NCBI GenBank assembly: GCA_019916065.1
Contig: CM034237.1
Span: 21,907,752 to 21,971,751 of the forward strand
From: Vitellaria paradoxa
Taxonomy: Eukaryota > Streptophyta > Magnoliopsida > Ericales > Sapotaceae
Length of the DNA stretch: 64,000 bases
Direction of reading: 5' to 3'
Shown here: piece by piece, positions 32,484 to 45,732 of the stretch
Layout of the letters: each line of letters starts with the position of its first letter
How positions within the stretch are numbered: the first letter of the stretch is position 1
Made by a program: the position numbers and the translations under genes
The notes under the pieces: generated by a model
What the model saw: only the letters and a program-made list of their open reading frames with translations
Database searches by the model: none
Told to the model about the DNA's origin: nothing

Positions 32484-33999
32484 TGACCACTTCTAGAAAG
32501 TGCATCTAATTAACCCCCAAGTGCAAGGGTGTGCAGTGTAGTTTTAACTTGGTGAGTCCGAGGTCGAATTCATAGGGAGCCTATGTTTTTCAGTTTCTAA
32601 ATAGGAATTCTAAATTTAAATATAAGCAAAGTTTAATGTTTAATTAGAACTAAATTCTAGGGTTTTTGCAAGTTTAAAATTAACATTAAGAACAAATTAA
32701 TAACTACTTAAAGAAATTCGGCAAATAAAATTTCGTTTTTGGGTTCTAATGAAATTAAAGCAGTAACTAAATAAATTCAATTTTAATCTTAAATTCCAAG
32801 CAAACAATCTACTCTAAAATTTCAAATCAAACAATTTAATCAACTTCACGAATTAAATTAAATGATAATCACAATATTAAAATGATTCTTGATCCAACTT
32901 TCAATTTTGGGTAGTTTACTACTTCACTATGGGATGTGTTTAAACTACAATCTTAAGTTCACGTGAAAGGAACGATAGATTGGAAGGATGTCTTTGTTAG
33001 GGTTTACAAATCTCCCAATACTCAGTTTTAAAATCTCGTTTAGGATTATAAATCTGGAACGATCTTCAATAAAAACACTTGGGTTCAAATTTGATTTAGG
33101 GTTTGTTTAAAAATATTAAGAAATTTATAATCAAAAACCTTTACCAGTGATTACAGAGAATATAGTCAAAGGTTTTCATTTTTGAAAGCTTTTGAAACAA
33201 ACTAAAATAGATTTGAAAATCGTAAATCCCTATGCATAAGTTTTTGTAAACCATGCGAAGGGTCTACGCACATCCCATAGATCGTAGTAACCTACCTTTC
33301 CTTGATTTGTTGAATCAAGAACTAGGATTTTACGCTAACATGCTTTTAAATGAAATAAAAACAATCATCAAGCACAAAACTAATGATTCTAAAGAATAAG
33401 ACGAAGAGACAATATTATTAAAATGAAAAGTGAAAGCAAACGTACTCTAAAATCAACTCCGAAACAGAATAATGAACTACTACTGCTGTAATGAAGACTA
33501 CACAAGCTTCGAAAATCCGTAAAAACATCTCACAAACAATAAAAAACTCTCAAAAATATTCTAAAACTCTAAAACATATGCAGAAAGCAAAGTAGGCTCT
33601 CCATTTGGTTCGGCCATACATTAGGGTTTACAAAAGGGGTAGCAAGGAAACCTTAGAAAAGATAAATTAAAGACGCGTGCCCAGTACACTGTGGTCCAGA
33701 CCATTTTGGTGGGGGTTTGGACCACAAAATCATGGTTCTTTAGATTCTGCTTCCTCCTCCATGCTGAATCTTTAGGCTGGTCTGAACCATCCTAGGTGGG
33801 GTCTAAACCACAGCTTTTCTTTCATCCTTTAGGCCACTTTCCTTGCTATAAATCTCAATTATCTCGCCCTTTTCCCTGCAATTAAGAAGATAAACACTAT
33901 AAGTAATAAACTAATGATAAAACTTCAAAATTAATTACTTAAATGCATCAATGAGTATCAAAATGTGGAGTTTGTAATTACACTTTTCAAGTGTAATCA
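32484..33999 (-). mobile_element. F1 solo LTR inside L2
   Basis: 1516 bp, TG...CA, flanked by perfect tatgt at 32479-32483 and 34000-34004. On the minus strand it starts tgattacacttgaaaag. It carries GGTCCAGACC-type boxes (33690-33815) and one 11-bp/25-nt inverted repeat (33132-33142 with 33168-33178). Confidence 0.93.
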
Positions 34000-34004
34000 T
34001 ATGT

Positions 34005-36646
34005 AATAAGCTAGTTTTCCATATTAAGGTGAATTAGAGATTGTTGATGAGTTTAGTACATAGTAGGTTGTTAAATTAATGAAAGGTATTAGGAATTTAA
34101 ATTGATGATTTTTAACAAGTTTAGGAGATAATGGTGTGTTAATTTGATTAAAGTGGGTCATTAGGAAGGTAGTTGGTTGAAGTTTTGAGGAAAAGGAACT
34201 TGATTTCTGGACTTAGCCGTTTTTGGGCATGAAAGGTACTTGAGGGGCACCTATACCTCTTTGTGGGGTGCCCATGGCCATTGTGAGGTGCCCATGATTC
34301 ATATAAGGTGCCTATGATGCTCTGCAGCGGGTCAAATGAGACTGTTTTCCTCTTTGTCTTTCATCAGTCAACTTTTAAGTCATTTCTTGGATAGACCTAG
34401 GGGAGAGTTTGTAAGGGGAGGTGCTTAGGCTCCTGTAGCAAGCTTGGAGACCAAGCTAAGAATTTGTATTTATATGTATGAGAGGAGAGAGAGAGAAAGT
34501 TTGGTGTTGGAGAAGAAAAATTGGAGAGTTTGGAATCAAGGGAGCAACCAAAGAAATTAGTTTTGCTAAGCCACTCAAACTAAGCCACTCAGACACTCAG
34601 TGAACATTTCTATATGGTTTGCTTGTTGTTTAGATCAAAGGGTGAGGAGATTGATTAACTCAAAGTGAGGAGCCAAAACTGGGAGTTTACCATCTTCTTA
34701 CTCCAGTGTTGTTTAAGCTTGAGGTAGGGATTTCTAGCCTCTTAATCGCATATATGAGATGTATTGAGTTAGGAAATGTTGTTATGATGATTATTTAAGA
34801 ATTTGGAGGCTTGAGACTGTGATTCAAGTGGTTTGATATAAGTGTATATGTGTATGTATAGGTTGGACCTAAGAATTTGATTTAGGGAAATGGGTGAATT
34901 AAACCTTGTTTTGATTGTCTTCCTAGAGTCTTTTGAATCCTAAACAACACATAGAAACAAGTTTTTGAACTAAAGAGTGGATTTGGCCAAGTTTGAAGCC
35001 CAAAACAATGAGATAAAGCTCAGACCAAATAAAGTAACGTCTCTATCCATAGATGGGCGCCTATCATCCATGTGGGGTGCCCGTGTCCTTTGATGGGCAC
35101 TTATGTGGGGGCACTCATGGTCCCCTATCCAGAATATTAAGTTTTGCTCCTTATATAAAAATTTATATATTTTAAATCTCAAACTTTATAACATTAAATG
35201 ATTAACCTAGAGTGATTAAATAAGTGAAAGTATATGAGCTAAAGTGTGAAAAGCAACATTTGGATAAAGTGATTGCTTTTTAAGACATGTTTAGTATTGC
35301 CCTAATGTTAAATTTATGTGCTCACTTCTTATGCTTGATACAAATTTAATATAGAATTGTTCTAATAGTGTTGATAAGGATTGATTGATATTTGATTTGA
35401 AATAATGGAGATAATGTTAATGGGAAGAAGAGATGCTAAAATGAAATAATAATATATTAATGTGATATTAGAATAAGTTGAAATTAGTGAATTAGATGTC
35501 TTGATAATACAAGTTATTCCTTGTTTGAATGAGATGATAAAAGAATATGATAACATTAATGGGAGATGCTTAAGAGATAACATGAAAGATATTGAATTAT
35601 GGAAGAGATATATGATTTACTATTTGTTGTTTTGTGAAATGATTGCATTATTATTGATTGATTGTTAATTATGAAATATGATTGATTGTTTATATTGAAT
35701 GATATTGATTATTAGACAATGATAAGAATAACTTGGTTATGATGAAAATGATATGATAATTCGATTTGGAATGTGATGAGCTATTATTGGAACTGATAAT
35801 AAGAGTGAAGAGAATTGATGAGATGATATGTATGGATTTTGGATTTTGATGATATATTATTGACAAATTGTAGATGATGTCAATGGAAATGAGATAGTTG
35901 GAAATGTGATTGATATTGAGACACGGGAATGGTGGGTATTACAAAATGGGAAGGGTAATGAGTTTACCCTAGGGTTGAAAGACCTGAAACTTGTGCAAGG
36001 AATTAGTGTTCATGCCAATAGGTTAATAGCCTACAACATGACATGTGATAAGGCTAATCGTGGCCTCTAATGATGATGTAAATTAAGGCTAATCGTGGCC
36101 TCTAACGATGACGTGAATTATGGCTAATCGTGGCCTCTGCTGATGATGTTAATTGTGCCACCTCCATAAATAGATTGTGAATGGAACATAAATAAGGATG
36201 ACTATAGAAAAGAATGATTAAGTAAATGATAATTGAATTAAGAGATGAAATTAATGACAGTGATCATGACATTTAATTATATAAGGTTTATTTTGATAAT
36301 AAAATTATGATGCTTATATGGAAGAGGGCTTAAATTTCGTTATATGGTGTTGTATGATTACGTTGAGTTATGTTGGATTACAAAGGTTAGCATTGTTTTA
36401 TATTATTGTTTTAGATATTGTATATGCTTTTATGATGCTACGTGAGCACAAGTGGATTGGTGCTCATGTCCCTATAAACTTTATTGCAAGAATAGATCCT
36501 AAGGACTAGGTGGGCATTTGGTGGGATTAGAAGTGCATAAGTTGTTGCGAACATTGCATCTTTCTTTTATTTAAGTTAAAATTTTCATTTGGGACTGTAA
36601 TATTATTTTTAATTTAAGAATTTATTCAATTGGGTTGTAAGGCCAT
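34005..36646 (+). repeat. L2 copy 2 main body
   Basis: Collinear with 22692-25400 of copy 1, diverged. It contains a (GA)n run near 34483-34495 and GGTGCCCATG-type boxes near 34225-34320 and 35050-35120. No coding capacity was recognised. Confidence 0.8.
36052..36156 (+). repeat. three tandem 35-bp repeats in L2 copy 2
   Basis: Units starting ggctaatcgtggcctct at 36052, 36087 and 36122. L2 copy 1 has a single equivalent near 24660. Confidence 0.8.
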
Positions 36647-37074
36647 TGATTACACTTGAAAAGTGTAATTACAAACTCCCTAACTCAACACTTATTCATG
36701 CATTTAAATAATTAAAGTTGAAGTTTTAGTGTTATCGTATTACTTATACTTTTATTGTTTTATTTGCAGGGGAAAGGGCAAGGATGTCGAAGTTTATAGC
36801 TATGGAGAGAGCCCAGAAGACAAAGAAAAAGTCATGTTTCAAACCTTGCCATGGATGAGCAAGACTGGCCTAAAGACCATTTATGAAGAAGGAAAAGAAG
36901 CAACAAAAAAGATACTTGGGGGTCGGGACCGTCCATTCTAATGGTCAGGATCACAGTAAGCTGAATATGAGAAAATACCATTTTGTGGTCCCGACCCCCT
37001 TTTTAAACGGTCGGGACCCCCATGTATCTAAAAACCCGAGTTCTAAAGCCCGCCTCTTAGGGTTTTCGGCCAAC

Positions 37075-37082
37075 TATTTAAA
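37075..37082 (+). promoter_or_regulatory. TATA-like box of E1 5' LTR
   Basis: tatttaaa lies about 60 bp after the last GGTCGGGACC box; a plausible start of element RNA. Confidence 0.5.
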
Positions 37083-37542
37083 GGATACACTGCACGGCCG
37101 CCGGGGGAACTTCTCTTTTACAATTTTGCTAAGATACTTAGAGAGATTAAATTAGTTTTACATTAATTGAGAGAGTATTTTACATGCTTGAAGATTGTTA
37201 ATGGAGGTTTTTGGAGCACTTTTCTTCTTCATTGCTGCGTGGTTGAGTGTTTTTCTTTTCGAATGATTTTTGTTGTAAGTTATTTTTGTTTCATTCTTTA
37301 ATACAATGTTCTGTTTATTTCAATTATTGAATCACATGATTAAGTAGTCTTTGATTGCATTTGTGATGTTTAAACTAGTTGTAGTGTAAAACCCTAATCT
37401 TGATTCAACAACGAAGCAAGAAAGGGTAGTTCACGAAAAACCTTGGGGTGTTCATAGTCCCTTTGCGTAGGTTACGAAACCTTTCGCGGAGGGATCTACC
37501 TTTCACAAATCTTTTTTTTTCTATTTCGAAAACACTCGAATA

Positions 37543-37720
37543 CGAAAACCCTTAACCATATTCATTTGAGATCACTGGTATGGATTTTCGTAACTAATTG
37601 TTAAATACTTTCGAATAGATTTAAATATCAAATTGTTATTAATTTCTTAGTGTTTAATTGAAAAACCCTAGGAAACAAAGGTCTTTAACCATATCTTGAG
37701 ATCACTGGTTCTGACCTTTG
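37543..37720 (+). other. two R-U5 hairpins of the E1 LTR
   Basis: First: cgaaaaccc (37543-37551) with ggattttcg (37582-37590), one mismatch. Second: caaaggtc (37676-37683) with gacctttg (37713-37720), perfect, plus an inner aacc/ggtt. Both loops keep accatat and gatcactgg. Confidence 0.65.
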
Positions 37721-38204
37721 ATTACAATGTTCTAAATAATTTTCAAATTAAACCCTATTCTTCAAACAAACACACCCCGAGGCAAAGTAGTGAACTATCC
37801 AGACATGACGTTGAATCAAGATCTTTATTCTTATTGAATTGCAATCCAATTTAGTTTTAGTTATAATTGATTAATTTGAAGTTGAAATTGTTTTGTTGAT
37901 TTTATTTTAATTTTTCGCCATCAAGCTTAATTCCTTTTAAAATTCAGAATGTCCTATTTATTTTAATCTTAATTAGTTGAAATTGAATTTATCTTTAATT
38001 TTACTGAACCCTAGAACTTAGTAAACTTAAATTTCCAAACTTGCTTCCCTTTAGTTTTTAGAATTTCTTTCACATCCTAGAAACTAAATAACATTAGGCT
38101 CCCTGTGAATTCGACCTCGGACTCACCGAGTTTTAAAACTATGACTGTCTTCTTGCATTTGAGAGGTAGAACCCTAAAACACTATTTAGGGTCGGTCAAG
38201 TTTT

Positions 38205-38222
38205 TGGCATCGTTGCTGGGGA
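38205..38222 (+). promoter_or_regulatory. E1 primer-binding site (tRNA-Asp type, mutated)
   Basis: tggcatcgttgctgggga lies six bases after the LTR end. Athila-type elements use tggcgccgttgccgggga, complementary to tRNA-Asp. The three differences (G-to-A, C-to-T, C-to-T) are all transitions. Confidence 0.85.
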
Positions 38223-38337
38223 GCCAAAATTTAGTTTTCAAGGTATTTTTAATTTTTAGCTTTCTTTAAGTTTTTTTTTTTTAAATTTAAAAATTTTGAA
38301 CTTAAAATTTTATTTTTTTTAGAGACTTGTTACGTGC

Positions 38338-40197
38338 ATGTTGTTAAGATTGGGTAAGGTTGTCGTAATTGAATCTGAACTAGGAGATCCCTCATACCTT
38401 CCTGAACCATTTTCACCAACCTCACTCTCTACAGTTTCACTTACCACATCTTCCTTTCACTCAATGGCTGAAGTAAGAGATGAAAGGAGTGTGCGTGGTG
38501 ATAATGAGCCCTAAGAAATTCCGGGTTATATTCCTATGAAAGACCATCTTAATCCTGTTAGACAAACTACCCCATCATGTATAGTCTTGCCCTTAAATAG
38601 GGGGAACTTCAACCTTAGGCCAGGAATTATCCAACTTCTTCCTACTTTCCATGGCCTTGACTCTGAAAATCCCTACAACCATCTCAGGGAGTTTGAGGAA
38701 GTGAGCAACACGTGTATAGATCATAATGTCAATGAGGACGTAGTGCGTCTTCAACTCTTCCCATTTTCCTTGAAGGACAAAGCTAAGTTTTGGCTTAATT
38801 CCCTTCATCCACGTTCTATTGGAACATGGCGTGAAATGCAAACTGAGTTTCTTAAGAAATATTTCCCAACTCAGAAAACTCAGTACTATAGGCGACAGAT
38901 TACCACTTTCTCTTGCAAACCTAATGAGAATTTCTGTCGAGCTGGGGAAAGGTTTAAGGACCTCTTGATGGCTTGTCCTCACCATGGTTATGAATCATGG
39001 AGGTTAGTGAGCATCTTCCATGAATCCCTAACTACCAGTCTTAAGCAATTAGTTTCTACCATGTGCAATGGTACCCTGATCAATAAGATTGCGGAAGAGG
39101 CTATGGAATTCTTTGATATGGTGGCCGAGGATTCTAACGATTGGGAAATAGGACCACATTCTTCTTTAGAGCATAGGAATCCCACATCTAGTGGTCAGTT
39201 GATGTTAAGTGAGAGGGACGATTTAAGTGCTAGGATATCTACCTTACAACATAAGTTAGATTTCCTTGAACTTAAGAACAAAGAGAAGTTGGTGGAAACA
39301 CAAGTGGTGTGTTAGGCATCTGACCAAGTAGGACATGATCCTAATTCATGTCCAGAGCTTCCTTTGCTTAAGGAAGTAGCTTACGGTAATGCATATGTCA
39401 ATAACACTCAGAACCGACCATTCCAAAATAGAGGTTAGGGTAACACTTCCTACCCACAAGGTGGGAATGTTAAGTTTTCAGGAGGAAATCAACATCTCAA
39501 CGCTTACCCTCAGGGATGGAAAAATCCTCCAGGTTTGGGGTGGAAAAATGATAACCAAAGCCAATCATTCCAACTTTCCTTTTTACCACCACCCTAATAT
39601 CAACAACCCAATCCTGTTGCATATCAACCTCCCCAGAAGAGATCCTTTGAGGAATCTATTCAACAATTTATGCAACATCAAATGATGATCAATGATAACT
39701 TGGCTAGGTCCATAGATGATATCAGGGGCCAAGTTTCTAAGTTAACCCAGGCCATGAGTACCACTCAAAGTGGCAAGCTTCCTACACAACAATTTCCTAA
39801 CCCTAAAGGCCAGGCAAACATGACTGAGTCCTCAACCTCGGGTGCCACCTCACATGAGCATGTTCAAGTTGTTACCACTCTATGGAGTAGTAAAATTATT
39901 CAAAAACCCAATGATCCTAGAGTCAATGCCACGAGTGAGAAGATAGAACCAAAAGTTGGTGAAGGGGTTGAAAAAGTGAGTGATGGAGAGGAAAAAGAAA
40001 AAGGGAAAGGGAAAGTAGAGGATGAGAGAAAGAATGGGGAAACTGAAAAAGAGAATGAGGAGGAACCTAGCGAGGGACCTATGGTTAGGCCAATTGACCA
40101 CCCTGTTGAGTATATGCCTAGACTACCTTTTCCCCAGAGACTAGCAAAGGGCAAGAATGAGATGTTGAATTTAGAAATTTACGAGACTTTCAAATAA
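38338..40197 (+). pseudogene. gag: gag polyprotein region, E1 copy B
   Basis: The only gag 5' end in the window. ATG at 38338 opens a frame (LGKVVVIESELGDPSYLP) that reaches the same gag as copy A through a TAA at 38512-38514, which fits a Gln codon. A second ATG in frame lies at 38464. The later stops are those of copy A, at 39313-39315, 39436-39438, 39595-39597 and 40195-40197. About 115 bp of A/T-rich leader separates it from the primer site. Confidence 0.85.
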
Positions 40198-41178
40198 GTG
40201 AGAATCAACATTCCATTACTTGAAGCCATTAAGCAAAATCCTTCCTATGCTAGATTTCTCAAGGATATGTGCACTGTGAAGAGGAAGCTCAATACCAAGG
40301 AAAAAGCCTTCTTGACAGAACAAGTGAGTGCCATACTCCAACTTGACACACCTCCTAAATATAAGGACCCTGGGTGTCCAACTATTTCATGCATCATAGG
40401 GAACCACATCATTGATAGAGCTCTACTAGGTGCGGAGTGTCAACCTTTTGCCTTATACTATTTACCAACAACTCGGCCTAGGTGAGCTGAAACTCACCAG
40501 AGTGACATTATAGTTAGCTGACCGTTCGGTCAAGATGCCCAGGGGTGTGGTGGAGCACGTATTAGTTCAAGTAGACAAATTCTACTTCGAGTGGATTTTA
40601 TCGTATTGGATACCCAACCAGTTCTTAACCCTACCCAATCAATTCCGGTCATCCTTGGCAGACCCTTCCTTGCTACATCTAATGCTGTGATCAATTGTAG
40701 GAATGGGGTCATGAAACTTTCTTTTGGAAATATGACCATGGAAATGAATATTTTTAGGGTAGGGAAGCAAATAGGAGAATATGAGGATATTAGGGAGGTA
40801 GACGTGATCTATACTTTGAGCGAGAAGTATTTTGAGCAGATTTACTTTGAGGACCCCTTAGAGCGTGCCTTAGCAAGGAGTGAGAGATGTGAAATGTTAG
40901 ATGGGGAAAACTTTAGGGATATTGGAGAGTTTATAGGTGCTAGGGATGAGATTATAGCAGTTAGTGGTTGGGTACCAATGTTTGAACCTATAGAGCCATC
41001 TGTGATAAAACCTAAGCCCTCAATTGAATGTCCTCCATGTCCTTCTAGGAAACCCTTACCAAGTGAATTCAAGTATGCATTTCTGGGAGAGGGAGAGACA
41101 TTTCCAGTAGTAGTGTCTGCAAGTTTAGAAAGAGCACAAGAAGAGAGATTGCTGGGAGTGTTGAAAGCCAATCGTTAG
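40198..41178 (+). pseudogene. protease region, E1 copy B, active site deleted
   Basis: As copy A, except that six bases covering the DLGAS motif are missing near 40427 and one G is added just after, shifting the frame. A further single-base loss near 40587 follows, and the original frame is regained for PVILGRPF. One substitution (Ile to Thr codon) near 40294. The gene would be inactive even without its TAG codons. Confidence 0.8.
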
Positions 41179-41537
41179 GCTTTAGGGTGGACTATAGCAG
41201 ATCTTCGAGGTATTAGCTCATTAGTATGTTCTCATCATTATACCTTGAAGATGATGCCAAACCGGTGAGGCAAATTCAACGAAGGCTAAACCCTAATATG
41301 AAAGAAGTTGTGAAAGGGGAGGTGCTTAAGTTGCTTGATGCGGGTATCATTTACCCCATCTCTGACTCAAAGTGGGTGAGTCCCACTCAAGTAGTTCCTA
41401 AGAAATCCCGTGTCACTGTAGTTGAAAATGAGAAAGGAGAGTTAGTGCCACAACGCACCCAAACTGGGTGGCGTATGTGCATTGATTATAGGCATTTGAA
41501 TGTAGTGACCCGGAAAGACCATTTTCCACTTCCCTTC
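41179..41537 (+). pseudogene. RT N-terminal part, E1 copy B
   Basis: Same as 2628-2987 except for loss of one T in the ATCATTTATACC run near 41240, which shifts the frame before LEDDAKPVRQ. The copy ends at the S1 insertion with ccttc (41533-41537). Confidence 0.85.
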
Positions 41538-43325
41538 TGATTAGCATGCATTATTGTACAATTAGATATATATTGAGCATGCTAATGATGAATTTACAGT
41601 TATTATTGGCGATGTGTTAGCGTGATTATCTCATTTCCATGCATTCTTGGTGTGTGTATATTTCAGGTGATATAATATGGTGTTTTGGCCCAAACAACAC
41701 CAAGGTTGCATGTGAGAAGGAGCCATCCCAAGGCATAAGATCGACTATCATGGGTGCCAAGGAGAAGGAAGTGGTTTGAAGTTCAAAATAGTTGAAGTGG
41801 TGTGCAGTTGAAGTTCCAGCTCAACACCCTCTCAGTCTTCCAGCCATAACTTTTTCGTCACAACTCGAAATGGTTCCATTCTTTTTGCGTTGGAAAGAAG
41901 ACTCGAAGCCCTACGACTTTACTGGTTTAGCCGAAGCCTGAATCTGTCATCTTCAATGTCAAAATTGCATCGGAAGTCAGGGACAGAAAGCTGTCAAAGA
42001 AAAACTGTTCACTGTAGTTGTAGATGGGCGCCCCACCTAGACCCATGGGCGCCCCACCACAAGCATGGGCGCCCCACCTAGACCCATGGGCGCCCCTGAG
42101 GACCCTTGGGTGCCCCACTCTTCATCAGGTGGGCGCCCACAGAGAGAGAGTTCTGACTGCTGTTTTTGGCTATCTCTTTGAGGACTTCATCAAACACTTG
42201 TACCATGGGCGCCCATGAGGACTCTTCCAGCACAAGTTTAGAATAAGTTTAAGCTATGTTTTTACCTTTATGCCCTTGTAATATACGTTGATATAAAAGG
42301 TTGAAAAGCTGATGTAGGAGGGGTCGAAACCCTACGCACTTCTTCTCCTTTTCTTAGTTTAGTTTAGATTAGGGTTACGATTTCGATTTCGCTTTGGATT
42401 GGATTGTTCAAGCTTAATTTCGACTTCACAATAAGATTTACGTGTAAGTTCTATTTGTTAATTTGTTTTAATCAGAATTTCATGTTCTTCGTGCTTTGTC
42501 TTCTATGTTCACTTCGTAGTATTTCGTAGACTTAGTTTGGATTAATTTGCTTTCGAAATTGTCTTAAACCTTTTTAATCTATTTCGTTTTCATATTCTGT
42601 TGCATGATGAAGATGTTTTTCTTTTCGAAATACTTTGTTCATGTTTTAGTAATGCTAGGCTAGGGTTTTCTTGGTTTTAACCTAGGAGTGTAATCGAATT
42701 GAAGAAGTTGAATTTGGATAGTTCAAACTAAACTGTGTTTATCTTTCGAATAAAAACATAAGGCACATAATTCTAGATTAATTTTTGAAAACGAATTGCC
42801 CGTGATACAGTTGAACTTCGATTACGCTCGTGTAAATCGAAGGTCAATTCCGTGTCTCGGTAATTTCGAACCTGATTTCAAAATCCTAGAATTGTGAGTT
42901 CTTTACAAAAGGGTTTTTAACGCCAAATCTTCCGACCTAATATTACAGGTGTAAGAATTAGGTTGAGTTAACTATATATCCGAATTCAGCCCTTCGAGGA
43001 TGTTACAGGACTAGGTTAAAGCTAAGTGTTTTAATTCACATAGTTTGTTTAAGTTTATAAATTGATTTTCTTTTGTAGTGCGTTCATCTTTCGTTTAATT
43101 CGTGTTGGAAATTCTCAAATTATTATTACAAATCTCTATTCAAAAACTTCAAAAAGATTGTTTTATTTGCTTCTTAAAATTTTTGCAAGTGCTTTTAAAA
43201 CCAAGTTTTCCAAAATTTAGTCATACCCTTGCTCCCTGTGGAAGATGACCTAGGACTCACCTAGACTAAACTCAACCGACCTCTTATACTTGAGAGTGAG
43301 CCACTACCAATTTAGAGAGCGGTCA
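41538..43325 (+). mobile_element. S1 solo LTR, E1 copy B
   Basis: 1788 bp, same site and same ccttc duplication (41533-41537, 43326-43330) as in copy A. It differs from copy A mainly by single-base homopolymer losses, for example tgtttttgg versus tgttttgg. Confidence 0.92.
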
Positions 43326-43330
43326 CCTTC

Positions 43331-45732
43331 CTAGACTAAGTGCTTGAGAGAGTAGCAGGTAGATCTTTCTATTGTTTTCTAGATGGGTATTCTGGGTACA
43401 ATCAAGTGGAGATAGCACTAAAAGATCAAGAGAAGACCACCTTCACATGCCCCTTTGGCACTTTTGTGTATAGACGCATGCCATTTGGGCTATGCAACGC
43501 ACCTGCGACTTTTTAAAGGTGTGTAATGAGCATTTTTAGTGATATGGTCGAGAGATTCTTGGAGGTATTTATGGATGATTTCTCCATCTATGGAGACACA
43601 TTCGATGAGTTCTTGATCAATCTTGAAAAGGTGCTAGTGCGATGTGAGGAGAGCAATTTAGTGCTCAACTGGGAAAAGTGCCACTTTATGGTACAACAGG
43701 GGATTGTTTTAGGACACATAGTGTCATGCTGTGGGATAGAGGTAGATAAAGCAAAAGTGGATATCATTCAAAATTTACCTACCCCTCGATGTGTGAAGGA
43801 TGTTAGATCACTCCTTAGACATGCCGGCTTCTACCGGAGATTCATTCAATCCTTCAGCTCTCTCGCCCATCCTCTTTGCTCATTATTGTCCAATGATGTT
43901 CCATTTGAATGGACAACATCATGCCAAGAGGCATTTGACCGGCTTAAACAGTTGCTCACCATCGCTCTTATTATTCAAAGCCCGGATTGGTCCCTACCAT
44001 TCGAGTTTATGTGTGATGCCAGTGATTTTGTGGTGGGTGCAATTTTAGGGCAAAGAAAAGAAGGGAAACCCTATGTCATTTACTACGCTAGCAAGACTCT
44101 AAATAAAGCTCAAATTAATTATACCACCACTGAGAAAGAGCTTCTAGCGGTAGTGTTTGCCCTTGATAAGTTTAGGTCATATTTGGTAGGTTCCCGTGTC
44201 ACAGTGTTCACAGACCATGCGGCTTTGAAATACCTCCTTTCAACACAAGAGGCCAAACTTCGTCTGATTAGGTGGATACTCCTTCTCCAAGAGTTTGATT
44301 TGGAGATCAAGGACAAGAAAGGAGTTGAAAATGTGGTAGCTGACCATTTGTCTAGACTACCCCAACATGTGTCCAACTTTAGTGACCTACCAATCAATGA
44401 GCAATTCCCTGATGAACACCTCATGCATGTTAGCACTAACCTACCAGTCCAACCTCCTTGGTATGCGGACATTGCGAACTTCTTAGTGATCGGACAGATG
44501 CCCTCCCATTGGACCAAAGTCGATAAAGGTAAATTCTTACGAAAAGTGCGTAGTTTCTTTTGGGATGAACCATATCTCTACAAGTATTGCCCTGATCAGA
44601 TTGTGAGACGTTGCATTCCCGAGAGCGAGGTACGTAGGGTCATTGAGTTTTGTCATTCTCTAGTATGTGGAGGTCACTTCTCCTCAAAGAAAACAGTCGC
44701 TAAGATCCTCCAAAGTAGATTTTATTGGCCCTCATTGTTAAGGGATGTTCATGATTATTGCCTTCGGTGTGATAGATGTCAACAGTTAGGAGCTCTAACC
44801 AAGTGTAATGAGATGCCTCAAAACCCTATAATCGTTTTGGAGATTTTTGATTGCTGGGGGATTGATTTTATGGGACAATTCCCTACATCTTTTGGATATG
44901 AGCACATACTGGTGGCCATTGATTATGTTTCTAAATGGGTGGAGGCCATAGCAATTCGTACCAATGACCATCGAGTAGTGATAAAATTCTTAAAGGAGTA
45001 CATTTTTTCGCATTTTGGGATGCCTCGAGATATCATTAGTGACCAAGGCAAACATTTTTGTAATCGGTCTGTCAGTGTATTGCTACGTAGTTATGGTGTG
45101 ACCCATAAAGTAGGTACTGCGTGTCATCCTCAAAATAGTGGCCAAGTCGAATTAGCAAATAGGGAGATTAAGGGAATCTTAGACAAAACTGTTAACCTGA
45201 CACGTAAAAATTAGTCTCTACGTCTTATCGATGCATTATAGGCATATAGAACGGCGTATAAGACAATTCTTGGCATGTCTCCCTATCGCCTTGTCTTTGG
45301 CAAGGCTTGTCACTTACCTGTAGAAATGGTGCATAGAGCTTATTGGGCGATTAGGCACTTCAATGAGAATTTGGATGATGCCGGTGTTTTTCGAACTTGA
45401 GGAATTGCGTAATGACGCTTTTGAGAATGCAAAGATCGCCAAGGCAAGAATGAAAGATTTACATGACAAACACATTTCTAGAAAATCTTTTCACATAGGC
45501 CAAAAAGTCTTGCTATACAACTCTCGTTTGCATCTCTTCTTGGGTAAGCTCCAATCAAGGTGGTACGGTCCTTTTACTATACTTTCCATCTCTGAACATG
45601 GTGTGTGTGAGGTTCACAACCACGTAACAACACCACCTTCAAAGTTAATGGACATCGCCTCAAACCATATTTAGAAAACTTTGTGGCCGAAATTGAAACT
45701 TGGGATCTTTGGATCCCCCATCTTTCAATTAG
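43331..45732 (+). pseudogene. pol: RT C-terminal part, RNase H and integrase, E1 copy B
   Basis: Protein identical to copy A through the 562-codon open part (43526-45214), with the same stops before and after and the same integrase-tail frameshift near 45398. Copy B has further one-base losses near 45620 and 45706 that cut the C-terminal tail. Confidence 0.9.

Larger units (their letters stand above)
36647..38198 (+). repeat. E1 5' LTR (copy B)
   Basis: 1552 bp, from tgattacact to gggtcggtca. It holds GGTCGGGACC boxes (36919-37020), a TATA-like tatttaaa, two hairpins (37543-37720) and the terminal gacctcggactcaccgag block. It matches 50437-50830 plus 58717-59877. Confidence 0.93.
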
